Below, one piece after another: positions 7,476 to 15,629 of a stretch of 59,925 bases of DNA. Every line of letters begins with the position of its first letter. Position 1 is the first letter of the stretch. The stretch spans positions 1-59,925 of the forward strand of contig CAJWEM010000005.1 in NCBI GenBank assembly GCA_913031205.1, written 5' to 3'. The position numbers and the translations under genes were made by a program. The notes below the pieces were generated by a model. The model saw only the letters and a program-made list of their open reading frames with translations. It made no database searches and was not told the DNA's origin. Source of the DNA: an uncultured Gammaproteobacteria bacterium (lineage in GTDB: Bacteria > Pseudomonadota > Gammaproteobacteria > Poriferisulfidales > GCA-002705445).

Positions 7476-8774
7476 ATGACAGAAAAAAAAATCACAATCA
7501 AAGATGGACAATCTGATAATGAAATTGAGCTCCCTGTATTAGATTCAATTTTAGGCCCTGATGTGGTTGATATTCGTTCACTTGAAAAAAATCTTGGCTA
7601 TTTGTCGCATGATCCGGGTTTTATAGCCACATCTAGCTGCGAAAGTAAAATTACCTTTATAGATGGAAATGAGGGTAAGTTGTGGTACAGAGGCTATCCG
7701 ATTGAGGAACTTGCCGAAAAAAGTAATTTTTTAGAGACAGCTTATCTTTTGTTAAACGATAAGTTACCTAGCAAGGTAGAGCTTGAGTCTTTTTCTAATG
7801 ATGTTGCCAACGGTTATGACGTTGATGAATCGGTTAAAAAAATAATTAAAGTTTTTAATAAAGATAGCCATCCAATGGCAATAATGTCAGCATGTTTAAG
7901 CTTCCTATCTGCGAAATATCACAATGAAATAAATATTCAAGATATTGAATATAGATATAAATCCACAATTAATCTTATTTCTGGAGTACCGGTGATCTCC
8001 GCTTGGATATTAAATTTTATTCTTGGAAAAGATTTTACTAATCCAGAAAAATCATTATCAATAGCTGGAAATTTTATAAATATGTCCTTTCCAGATCTTA
8101 ATGATGATCAAAAAAAGCTTTCGTCTAGAGCAATGGATGTAATTTTTCTTCTACATGCAGACCATGAGCAAAACGCATCAACTTCAACAGTAAGGCTCTC
8201 TGGAAGCTCCGAGACAAGTCCATATGCTGCGATTGCAGCTGGAATATCTACCCTTTGGGGGCCAACTCATGGTGGCGCAAATGAAGCTGTTATCAATATG
8301 CTTGAAGAAATAAAAAATTCTGATAAAGATGTTGAGTATTATATTGAACAAGCAAAAGATAAAGAAAATCCATTTAGATTAATGGGCTTCGGTCATAGGA
8401 TTTATAAGAACTATGATCCAAGAGCAAAAATAATTCAAGAAATTGCACACGAATATCTTCAAAAACTTGATAGTAGTAATCCTAATAAGCCGCTTTTTGA
8501 CATAGCAATGAAGCTGGAAAAATATGCTCTCGAGGACGAATACTTTGTATCAAGAAAATTATACCCAAATGTTGATTTTTACTCGGGTATTGTACTAAAA
8601 GCTATTGGAGTTCCACAATGTATGTATACAGTTATGTTTGCTTTAGCAAGAACAGTTGGTTGGGTAGCTCATTGGAACGAAATGATTGAGGATAAAAACT
8701 TCCGAATTGGAAGACCAAGACAGCTTTACACTGGAAAAGATAAAACAAGTTATAAAGATATTGAAGAACGCTAG
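7476..8774 (+). CDS. gltA: Citrate synthase
   Basis: Condenses acetyl-CoA and oxaloacetate, the entry step of the TCA cycle. The 432-aa length and N-terminal extension are those of the large hexameric type I enzyme of Gram-negative bacteria. Catalytic His residues lie in WGPTHGGANEA (near residue 265) and GFGHRIYKNYDPRA (near 305). The last codon falls in a CTAG palindrome shared with the stop codon of the convergent metX gene. Confidence 0.97.
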   Translation: MTEKKITIKDGQSDNEIELPVLDSILGPDVVDIRSLEKNLGYLSHDPGFIATSSCESKITFIDGNEGKLWYRGYPIEELAEKSNFLETAYLLLNDKLPSKVELESFSNDVANGYDVDESVKKIIKVFNKDSHPMAIMSACLSFLSAKYHNEINIQDIEYRYKSTINLISGVPVISAWILNFILGKDFTNPEKSLSIAGNFINMSFPDLNDDQKKLSSRAMDVIFLLHADHEQNASTSTVRLSGSSETSPYAAIAAGISTLWGPTHGGANEAVINMLEEIKNSDKDVEYYIEQAKDKENPFRLMGFGHRIYKNYDPRAKIIQEIAHEYLQKLDSSNPNKPLFDIAMKLEKYALEDEYFVSRKLYPNVDFYSGIVLKAIGVPQCMYTVMFALARTVGWVAHWNEMIEDKNFRIGRPRQLYTGKDKTSYKDIEER

Positions 8775-9892
8775 TCTTTGAAAAAATCTGAAATAACTTT
8801 TGAAAATCTCTCTTCATCAACTAAGAAAGAATCATGTCCCTGAATCGAGTCTAATTTTTTAAAAGAAAAGTTCTTTTTTGCTTTCTCAAAACCTTCAGCA
8901 AGCTCTGCTTGTTGGTCAATAGGAAATAAAATATCTGACTTTACTCCAATTATAAGATTTCTCTTTGTATGTATCTTTGCTAATCCGGCATTGACTGTTC
9001 CTCCATGTTCAGCTACATCAAAAAGATCCATTGCTCTCGATAAATACAGATAGCAATTTGGATCGAACATAGAGATAAACTTTTCTGAGTTATGATCCAA
9101 GTAACTCTCAACTTCAAATTCAATATCAAACATTTTTTGATCTTCGTTTTTCTTTATCCTTGCTCTATTAAATCTCTCTCGCCATTCGTTGGCTGCTCGA
9201 TAAGACATCAAGCCAAGTTTTCTAGCAAGCTTCATTCCATTTAAGGGAGCTAAATCTTTTGTATAATTTCCCTTTTCCCATTTTGGATCACTTCTTATTA
9301 ATTCTCTTTGTAACGATCTTATTGATATTGTAAACGGCAATGCTCTTGCAGCCGCAGATATTACTATTAAATTTGATAAATCTTTCGGGTAAAGTAAAGC
9401 ATATGCCAGAGCTGTCATTCCACCCATTGACGGCCCAATTACGGTGTGTGCTTTATCTATTCCAAGTAATAAAAGAACCATGTGCCCTGCTTTAGCAATA
9501 TCCTCAATAGAAAGTTCAGGAAATTTAGTTCCGTAAATACTACCTGTCTCTTTATCAAGGGTCGCTGGGGATGTTGAGCCAAAGCAGCTTCCAAGTGAAT
9601 TTATACATATTACAAAATATTTATTTGTATCAATAGGTTTATTAGGTCCAATCATATATTCCCACCACCCAGCTTCTTTATTAGTATCCGAAGATGCTGC
9701 ATGAGATGATGGCGAAAGACCTGTAAATATTAAAATCGCATTGTCGTTATTTATTGATAGCTCACCCCAGGTTTCATAAGCGATTTCAACATTATTTAAA
9801 ACACCGCCTTTGAACATTTTAAAACCCGTACTCCCATAGTCGCTTGGGAGTTTTGCAATTTTTATACCTTTAACTTGAAAATCGTTTGACAT
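8771..9892 (-). CDS. metX: MetX-family O-acyltransferase (homoserine O-acetyl/succinyltransferase or serine O-succinyltransferase)
   Basis: Alpha/beta-hydrolase-fold acyltransferase of 373 aa that activates homoserine, or in some subfamilies serine, for sulfur assimilation. The nucleophile Ser lies in IGPSMGGM, the acid in KSDILFP and the His in QGHDSF. The segments LSPSSHAASS, GWWEYMIGP and GSCFGSTSPA differ from the GGCYGTTGPS form I associate with homoserine acetyltransferases and resemble what I remember of the serine O-succinyltransferase subfamily of Xanthomonas-like bacteria. Substrate is therefore uncertain. No metW follows it. It shares its stop palindrome with gltA. Confidence 0.88.
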   Translation of the reverse strand: MSNDFQVKGIKIAKLPSDYGSTGFKMFKGGVLNNVEIAYETWGELSINNDNAILIFTGLSPSSHAASSDTNKEAGWWEYMIGPNKPIDTNKYFVICINSLGSCFGSTSPATLDKETGSIYGTKFPELSIEDIAKAGHMVLLLLGIDKAHTVIGPSMGGMTALAYALLYPKDLSNLIVISAAARALPFTISIRSLQRELIRSDPKWEKGNYTKDLAPLNGMKLARKLGLMSYRAANEWRERFNRARIKKNEDQKMFDIEFEVESYLDHNSEKFISMFDPNCYLYLSRAMDLFDVAEHGGTVNAGLAKIHTKRNLIIGVKSDILFPIDQQAELAEGFEKAKKNFSFKKLDSIQGHDSFLVDEERFSKVISDFFKD

Positions 9893-9922
9893 AAAACTAA
9901 TCTAAAAAAAATTTTTTATGAA

Positions 9923-10384
9923 TTATACTTTAGAGTACAGATCAAATGAATAACCTTTCTGTAAGCAATTTTTTAACCATAAATGTAAGAAGTAATTTTT
10001 ATACCATTTTCTAAGCCTAATATCATGAAAGCTTTTAATATTATTTGCTTGTATACCTTTCCTAGACCTATTGAAATCAATAATTTCAACCTGTTTTGAA
10101 TCAAAATAAATCTTTAAGGAAACATATTCAATAAATTTATTTCCAGGAAAGAAATTATAAGAAAACTTAATTTCTGCAGTATGGTTAGAAATTGAGCAGA
10201 TATTTAATCTTAAGCTATTATCTGTAATATTAGGTTTAGCTTCAAAAAATTTACTGATATTTTTCTCTGTGATAATTCGAAAATCGATTAAATCTCTTAA
10301 TAGTCTGAAGTTTCTTTCATAAGATTTCATGAGTGAAAGAAAGTTATTTTTACTAACAGAATTTATGCTTACACCTACATTCAT
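9923..10384 (-). CDS. DUF1249 (YqiB-like) protein
   Basis: A protein of about 153 aa with two segments that match E. coli YqiB/DUF1249: an N-terminal MKSYERNFRLLRDL-like stretch and a C-terminal block FLHLWLKNCLQKGYSF. Function unknown; the family is cytoplasmic and common in Gammaproteobacteria. Start choice is uncertain: TTG 10405, ATG 10402 and ATG 10384 are all in frame and none has a clear ribosome site. No partner gene is adjacent on this strand apart from the upstream cold-shock gene. Confidence 0.72.
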   Translation of the reverse strand: MNVGVSINSVSKNNFLSLMKSYERNFRLLRDLIDFRIITEKNISKFFEAKPNITDNSLRLNICSISNHTAEIKFSYNFFPGNKFIEYVSLKIYFDSKQVEIIDFNRSRKGIQANNIKSFHDIRLRKWYKNYFLHLWLKNCLQKGYSFDLYSKV

Positions 10385-10454
10385 AAGTGTAATAATACAC
10401 ATCAAAAAGTTGACTGTCTATTTGTATAAAGATAAAAATTAACCAAACAAAGTC

Positions 10455-10476
10455 ATATTGTTAATTTAAACAATAT
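10455..10476. repeat. Perfect 8-bp dyad between the cold-shock and DUF1249 genes
   Basis: ATATTGTT at 10455-10462 and AACAATAT at 10469-10476 are exact reverse complements around a 6-base spacer. Located downstream of the cold-shock gene and upstream of the DUF1249 gene on the minus strand, it may form a weak RNA hairpin or be an operator. The rest of this 180-base gap shows no ORF or strong terminator. Confidence 0.35.
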
Positions 10477-10564
10477 TCTTTAAAGACATATGATGATTAG
10501 ATTTTAAAATGAATAAAAGCTAACTCTTGATCTTTTTTTAATTCTTAAAACTAGTTTGATTTAG

Positions 10565-10780
10565 TTATTTAGCTTCTACATCTGTAGCAGTTAAACCTTT
10601 TTCGCTCTCAGTTACAGTAAATTCAACAGCTTGCCCTTCTTTAAGAGTCCTGTATCCATCGCCTTCAATCTTAATTGCACCGAAGTGAACGAATACATCT
10701 TTTCCGCTTTCTCGTTGAATAAACCCGTAGCCTTTAGAGTCGTTAAACCATTTAACTGTACCGGTTTCTCTATCTGACAT
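10565..10780 (-). CDS. Cold-shock domain protein (CspA family)
   Basis: A 71-aa single-domain RNA/DNA-binding protein. It has both nucleic-acid-binding motifs: KGYGFIQ (RNP1, near residues 16-22) and VFVHFGAI (RNP2, near 29-36), and the family's tail GLTATDV. It acts as an RNA chaperone; whether it is cold-induced cannot be told. The upstream 80 bases to sdhE are AT-rich with long A and T tracts and no long structured leader of the E. coli cspA kind. Confidence 0.95.
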   Translation of the reverse strand: MSDRETGTVKWFNDSKGYGFIQRESGKDVFVHFGAIKIEGDGYRTLKEGQAVEFTVTESEKGLTATDVEAK

Positions 10781-10861
10781 ATTATTCTTCTATATGTTTA
10801 TTAATCAAAAAAAAGTTATAGTTAAAAAAAACAAAACTTTTTTAGCTATTTAGAGAATAAA

Positions 10862-11107
10862 TCAGTTTTGATTTAAACTCATATTACGTATCATATCAGC
10901 AATTTCATTTACTGCAATGTCTTTTGAAGAAATTTTATTTAGAAGTAAATCATAAATTGTTGGATCTTCGAGTGATAATAATTTGACAAATGCTTTTTTA
11001 TGAGTACTAGAAACACTGTGATAGCAATTGTTAAAAAAACCACTCATTAGCATATCAAGCTCTTTGGTGCCTCTTCTGCATTTCCAAATAATTTCTTTTT
11101 CGTCCAT
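10862..11107 (-). CDS. sdhE: FAD assembly factor SdhE
   Basis: Small (81 aa) helical protein that helps attach FAD covalently to SdhA. The signature RRGTKELD near residue 11, containing the RGxxE motif, is present, as is the length of the SdhE/YgfY family. It is the last gene of the sdhCDAB-sdhE operon, 2 bases after sdhB, which supports the assignment. Confidence 0.92.
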   Translation of the reverse strand: MDEKEIIWKCRRGTKELDMLMSGFFNNCYHSVSSTHKKAFVKLLSLEDPTIYDLLLNKISSKDIAVNEIADMIRNMSLNQN

Positions 11108-11109
11108 AC

Positions 11110-11895
11110 TTAAATTTTATTTGAAACCATCAAGGATTTTATTTTTGCAATTTGTTTTGCTGGGTTTAAACCTTTAGGGCACGCGTTAGTGCAGTTCATG
11201 ATTGTATGGCATTTATAAAGTTTAAATGTATCCTCCAATCTCTCAAGTCTTTCTTTTTGATGTTCATCTCTCGAGTCAGCTATCCATCTGTACGCCTGCA
11301 TTAATGTTGCGGGCCCAAGATATTTATCGCTATTCCACCAATAGCTTGGGCAACTTGTCGAACAACAAGCACAAAGAATACATTCATCTGAACCATCTAG
11401 TTCCGCTAGCTCCTCCTTAGATTGAAGTCTCTCTGTTGTAAGATCCTCTGGTTCATCTGCTTGAAGCCACGGTTGAACAGATTCATATTGTTTGTAAAAA
11501 TTAGATAGGTCAGTAACTAAATCTTTTACGACCGGCATATGTGGTAGTGGATATATTTTAATATCACCTTTAACTTCCTCGATACTTTTAGTGCAAGCTA
11601 AAGCATTTCTACCATCGATATTCATTGAGCATGATCCGCAAATTCCTTCTCTACAAGATCTTCTGAAAGTGATTGTAGTATCAATTTCATTTTTTATCTT
11701 CAATAAAGCATCAAGAATCATTGGTCCACAATCTGTAGTGTCAATCTCATATGTGTCTACACGTGGATTCTTTTCATCATCAGGGTCATACCGATAAATT
11801 TTGAACTTCCTAATGTTCTTTTCATCGGCGCCTTCGCACTTGAAATATTTTCCAGTTTTAACTATTGAATTTAATGGTAATGTGAACTCAGCCAT
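11110..11895 (-). CDS. sdhB: Succinate dehydrogenase iron-sulfur subunit
   Basis: Electron-transfer subunit of complex II, 261 aa. Clusters are all accounted for: [2Fe-2S] ligands in CREGICGSC with a later Cys, [4Fe-4S] and [3Fe-4S] ligands in [12 protein letters not shown] and [14 protein letters not shown]. The length and sequence style are those of the alphaproteobacterial/mitochondrial-like SdhB, slightly longer than E. coli SdhB. The gene lies 2 bases after sdhA. Confidence 0.97.
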   Translation of the reverse strand: MAEFTLPLNSIVKTGKYFKCEGADEKNIRKFKIYRYDPDDEKNPRVDTYEIDTTDCGPMILDALLKIKNEIDTTITFRRSCREGICGSCSMNIDGRNALACTKSIEEVKGDIKIYPLPHMPVVKDLVTDLSNFYKQYESVQPWLQADEPEDLTTERLQSKEELAELDGSDECILCACCSTSCPSYWWNSDKYLGPATLMQAYRWIADSRDEHQKERLERLEDTFKLYKCHTIMNCTNACPKGLNPAKQIAKIKSLMVSNKI

Positions 11896-11897
11896 TA

Positions 11898-13688
11898 TTA
11901 ATAAACCCTCTTCTTGGGTGGAACTGCTTCAACTTCATCCGTTAAAGTTGTTAAAATAACCCTTCTGTAACATATATCTACTATACCACTATCATCTATT
12001 GATGCAATTGTATGTTTGAGCCATTCCTTATCGTTCCGATCAGGAAAATCATCTCTTGCATGAGCCCCTCTAGATTCTTTTCTATTATACGCTGATTCAA
12101 CAGATACAATGGACTGAGTAATTAGGTTTTCCAATTCTAAGGTTTCTAATAATTCTGTGTTCCACTTCAAAGAATTATCATTTAGGTTTATATCGGAGAA
12201 ATCTTTATATATGGAGTGAATATTTTTTCTGCCTTCTTCTAATGTTTCTTCGGTTCTGAAAACAGCGACGCTTTTCTGATTTTCTTTTTGCAATTTTGAC
12301 CTTAATTGCGCTGGATTGTGTGTACCTGAGGAGTACCTTGTTTTGTCAAGTCTAGATATAATTTTATCTAATGATTCTTTATTTGAATCAGGATGCTTTA
12401 CTCCGGTTTTTACAAGTTTTGAGGCCTGTTTAGCAGCAGCTCTTCCAAATACAATAAGATCTAATAGTGAATTCGAGCCAAGTCTATTTGCGCCATGAAC
12501 AGATACACATGCTGTTTCTCCAATTGCCATTAACCCAGGAACAATAGTTTCTTCTTTTTCGTTTTTTGGTATTACGACTTCCCCAAAATAATTTGTGGGT
12601 ATTCCTCCCATATTGTAATGAACAGTAGGTATTACCGGGATTGGTGCTTTTGTAACATCAACACCAGCAAAAATTCTTGCTGACTCAGCAATACCGGGAA
12701 GTTTTTCATTTATTACATCTTTGCCTAAATGTTCTAAATGAAGTTCTATATGATCTTTATCTTTTCCAACGCCTCTACCTTCGTTAATCTCTATTGTCAT
12801 TGATCTACTTACAACATCTCTAGATGCAAGATCTTTTGCGTTTGGCGCGTATCTTTCCATGAACCTTTCACCATCAGAATTAGTAAGGTATCCACCTTCG
12901 CCCCTTGATCCCTCAGTTATAAGACATCCTGCACCGTAAATTCCTGTTGGATGAAACTGAGTAAACTCCATATCTTGAAGAGGTATTCCCGCTCTTTGCG
13001 CCATACCACTTCCATCACCAGTACAGGTATGAGCTGATGTTGCAGAAAAATATGCTCTGCCATAACCGCCAGTTGCAAGTAGTGTTACATGCCCTTTGAA
13101 CAGGTGAAGTTTTCCGCTAGCAAGATCTATTGCAACAACACCAGTACATTTTCCGTCATTCATTACCAAGTCAATTGCAAAATACTCTATAAAAAACTCT
13201 GCTTTGTATTTGAGTGATTGTTGGTAAAGAGTGTGCAAGATAGAGTGGCCTGTTCTGTCTGCAGCAGCACATGTTCTCTGCGCTGTTCCATCACCATAAT
13301 GAGTTGTCATTCCACCAAATGGTCTTTGATAAATCTTCCCAGCTTCAGTTCTTGAGAATGGAACCCCATAGTGTTCTAGTTCAATAACTGATGGTATTGC
13401 TTCCCTACACATATATTCAATTGCATCTTGATCACCAAGCCAGTCAGAACCTTTTATTGTGTCATACATATGCCAACGCCAATCATCTTCGCCCATATTT
13501 CCAAGGGCAGCACTCATTCCACCCTGAGCTGCGACTGTATGACTTCTTGTAGGAAAAACTTTTGTAATACATGCAGTTTTTAAACCTTCAGTCGCCATCC
13601 CAAGTGTGGCACGTAATCCAGAACCACCAGCACCTACAACTATTACGTCATATTCATGTACGGTCATTTCGTAATCATTTTTATTCAT
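11898..13688 (-). CDS. sdhA: Succinate dehydrogenase flavoprotein subunit
   Basis: Catalytic subunit of complex II, oxidising succinate to fumarate; 596 aa, full length. The FAD loop is GAGGSGLRA (near residue 20), the His that carries covalent FAD lies in [10 protein letters not shown], and HPTGIYGAG and the C-terminal [12 protein letters not shown] are conserved. Its start directly abuts the sdhD stop. Two 60-base samples have about 43% G+C, so conserved, highly used genes here are richer in G+C than their neighbours. Confidence 0.98.
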   Translation of the reverse strand: MNKNDYEMTVHEYDVIVVGAGGSGLRATLGMATEGLKTACITKVFPTRSHTVAAQGGMSAALGNMGEDDWRWHMYDTIKGSDWLGDQDAIEYMCREAIPSVIELEHYGVPFSRTEAGKIYQRPFGGMTTHYGDGTAQRTCAAADRTGHSILHTLYQQSLKYKAEFFIEYFAIDLVMNDGKCTGVVAIDLASGKLHLFKGHVTLLATGGYGRAYFSATSAHTCTGDGSGMAQRAGIPLQDMEFTQFHPTGIYGAGCLITEGSRGEGGYLTNSDGERFMERYAPNAKDLASRDVVSRSMTIEINEGRGVGKDKDHIELHLEHLGKDVINEKLPGIAESARIFAGVDVTKAPIPVIPTVHYNMGGIPTNYFGEVVIPKNEKEETIVPGLMAIGETACVSVHGANRLGSNSLLDLIVFGRAAAKQASKLVKTGVKHPDSNKESLDKIISRLDKTRYSSGTHNPAQLRSKLQKENQKSVAVFRTEETLEEGRKNIHSIYKDFSDINLNDNSLKWNTELLETLELENLITQSIVSVESAYNRKESRGAHARDDFPDRNDKEWLKHTIASIDDSGIVDICYRRVILTTLTDEVEAVPPKKRVY

Positions 13689-14042
13689 CTAAAGCTGCAC
13701 TCCAAAATAAATTTTTGCAATAGCGATTAAACCCAAAAATGCTAGGAAATAATAGATAATATTTACAAGTTTGATATAAAAATCTCTAAACTTGATAGTA
13801 GAAATATAATCCTCCAGTATTACTTGTATCCCAAGCTGAAAATGTCGAGCAGAAATTATAATTAAAATTGAAAGTAAAATATAGTTTGGGGTTCGACTAA
13901 TCCAAAGCACCATATTTTCATGGGTAATTTCAGGAATAAGGCTTAAGGAATATATAATCCAAAGTGCTAGCGGGAAGAAAAGGATCGTAGAAAACCTATG
14001 GTATAACCAATGTTTTTTTCCATGTAAAACTTTTAATAGCAA
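13689..14042 (-). CDS. sdhD: Succinate dehydrogenase membrane anchor SdhD
   Basis: A 117-aa membrane subunit with three hydrophobic segments. His67 in SARHFQLGIQVILEDY aligns without gaps to E. coli SdhD His71, one haem b ligand, and Asp78-Tyr79 align with the quinone-site Asp82-Tyr83. These key residues are therefore kept, in contrast to the partner SdhC. It lies 23 bases after sdhC. Confidence 0.9.
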   Translation of the reverse strand: MLLKVLHGKKHWLYHRFSTILFFPLALWIIYSLSLIPEITHENMVLWISRTPNYILLSILIIISARHFQLGIQVILEDYISTIKFRDFYIKLVNIIYYFLAFLGLIAIAKIYFGVQL

Positions 14043-14065
14043 CTTTAATTCTCCTCTTACTTATT

Positions 14066-14446
14066 CTATAGCAAATAAAGCAAGACTGTAATAATTGTCA
14101 TCAGTGCTGTAGCTGATAGCACTATTAGAGACCAAATAAAGGGAGCATTTCCGCTAAAACCGTAGCCAAGATCCCAAAAAAGATGCCTAACCTCATTGGA
14201 CATATACAGATACAAGGAAAATATCCAGAGGCCCGATAAAACCTTACCAATAGTACTAGTAAATATTGTATAGCTTATATTATAGATTTCACTACCTGAT
14301 GCAATCGAAATTAGGAAAATTATAAATAATGCATAAGCCATACCATTCACAACAAAACAGGCTCTGCTTGATATTGACACAAGCGCGACAAGAGGTAATC
14401 TGTATACTTGAAGATGTGGTGAAAGTGGAACTTTATTTAGTGACAT
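14066..14446 (-). CDS. sdhC: Succinate dehydrogenase cytochrome b556 subunit SdhC, lacking the usual haem-ligand His
   Basis: A 126-aa, three-helix anchor of complex II in the mitochondrial-like style (SPHLQVYRLP near the N terminus, VRHLFWDLGYGF later). Gap-free alignment to E. coli SdhC puts Tyr81 (codon TAT at 14204-14206) at the position of His84, the haem b axial ligand, and Ser27 at His30 of the SILHR motif. Ser24 and Arg28 (E. coli Ser27 and Arg31, ubiquinone site) are retained, as is His88 (E. coli His91). The subunit is otherwise full length and in a normal operon, so this looks like a real change rather than decay. Confidence 0.92.
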   Translation of the reverse strand: MSLNKVPLSPHLQVYRLPLVALVSISSRACFVVNGMAYALFIIFLISIASGSEIYNISYTIFTSTIGKVLSGLWIFSLYLYMSNEVRHLFWDLGYGFSGNAPFIWSLIVLSATALMTIITVLLYLL

Positions 14447-14489
14447 TTTTCTCCTAATTATAAATAATTAAATATTACTAAACCTGTAC

Positions 14490-15473
14490 ATGATAAACGA
14501 TTTTTTCGTAAAATTCCTCACAAAAAAGCCAGTAATGGACGATTATGGTCTTTCATATAACCATGATTTTGCCGATGAAATTCAAATGATCAAGAACAAT
14601 TATTCTTTATCACAACTATCAAATAAAGTATTAATAAAGTGTTCTGGCGAGGGGGTAGATAATTTTCTCAATACACAGTTTACCAATGATATAAAAAAAC
14701 TTGAAAAAAATGAGATTTTACTTTCAGGGTATTGCAATCCAAAGGGAAGATTAATATCAGTTTTCTATATTTTTCAATTAGATAAAGATTATTATTTATA
14801 TACAACATTAGATTCATCTGAGCTATTAATCAAAAAGTTAAACATGTACAAAATGGCTTTAAAAATTGATTTTGTGCCAATTAATGAAATTTTAGTTGGT
14901 GTTTCAAATATAAAAGAAAACCCAAATTTTTCATATAACGAACTTTTAGAGAAAAAAATATTAAAGAAAGATAACTCAATAATTTTTCTTCTGTATGAAA
15001 ATTACGCAATAATTTCCACAAATTTAGAGGATTTTCAAAAATATCTAGATATTGAAAAAGCACACTTATTAGGCTATAAGTCTTCTGATTTTTTGGATAT
15101 ATATAATTACACGCCCTTTATAAATAAATTAGCCATAGAGGCTTTTACACCACAAATGATTTCTTTAGATACACTAAAAGGGGTTTCATTTGAGAAAGGC
15201 TGTTACCCAGGACAAGAGATTGTTGCACGGACACATTATTTGGGAGAAGCAAAAAAATCCTTATTTAGATTTGAATTAAAAGCCGATAATGTTTTAGATG
15301 GACAAACAAAAATACAAAATCAAGATAAGAAACAAGCAGGAGATATAATAAATATCAGTAAGACAGATAATAATAAATATTCATGTCTCGGTGTATTGAG
15401 GAAAGAATTTGCAAATCAAAACTTATCAATAGACTCAGATATAGCTGTTTCTAATGTTAAAGGAGTTGAATAG
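14490..15473 (+). CDS. ygfZ: tRNA-modifying/Fe-S protein YgfZ (folate-binding GcvT-like)
   Basis: A 327-aa GcvT-fold protein that uses folate and supports synthesis or repair of certain Fe-S enzymes. The diagnostic motif KGCYPGQEIVAR, with the essential Cys, lies near residue 250. It is divergent from sdhC across 43 bases, as ygfZ is next to the sdhE gene in many Gammaproteobacteria. If the cell carries H4MPT, it would be worth asking which pterin this protein binds. Confidence 0.93.
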   Translation: MINDFFVKFLTKKPVMDDYGLSYNHDFADEIQMIKNNYSLSQLSNKVLIKCSGEGVDNFLNTQFTNDIKKLEKNEILLSGYCNPKGRLISVFYIFQLDKDYYLYTTLDSSELLIKKLNMYKMALKIDFVPINEILVGVSNIKENPNFSYNELLEKKILKKDNSIIFLLYENYAIISTNLEDFQKYLDIEKAHLLGYKSSDFLDIYNYTPFINKLAIEAFTPQMISLDTLKGVSFEKGCYPGQEIVARTHYLGEAKKSLFRFELKADNVLDGQTKIQNQDKKQAGDIINISKTDNNKYSCLGVLRKEFANQNLSIDSDIAVSNVKGVE

Positions 15474-15476
15474 AAT

Positions 15477-15623
15477 ATGATAAAGTATCTAATAATATTA
15501 ATTGTACTATTTATATTGTTAATAATTTTTATAAATCGAAAAAATAAAGATCTATTCTGGCCTTTATTGATACTCGCATTAGTACTTTTAATAGTTATAG
15601 TTTTAGCATTTATCGGATACTGA
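15477..15623 (+). CDS. Small membrane protein, 48 aa, two predicted transmembrane segments
   Basis: ATG at 15477 lies 3 bases after the ygfZ stop, and the frame runs to TGA at 15621-15623. The product begins MIKYLIILIVLFILLIIFIN, then has a short polar turn (RKNKDLFW) and a second hydrophobic stretch ending FIGY. That is two membrane helices with a charged loop. AGGAG near 15460 could serve as a ribosome site. No homologue is recognised. Tight coupling to ygfZ and the helix-turn-helix design make it more likely real than chance, but AT-rich DNA readily encodes Ile/Leu runs. Confidence 0.5.
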   Translation: MIKYLIILIVLFILLIIFINRKNKDLFWPLLILALVLLIVIVLAFIGY

Positions 15624-15629
15624 TGGATT

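Noticed and set aside
10781-10861. Cold-shock-type structured leader or intrinsic terminator between sdhE and the cold-shock gene
   Set aside because: Only A/T tracts and weak A-T pairings are visible; no G+C-rich stem or recognisable cold-box can be supported.
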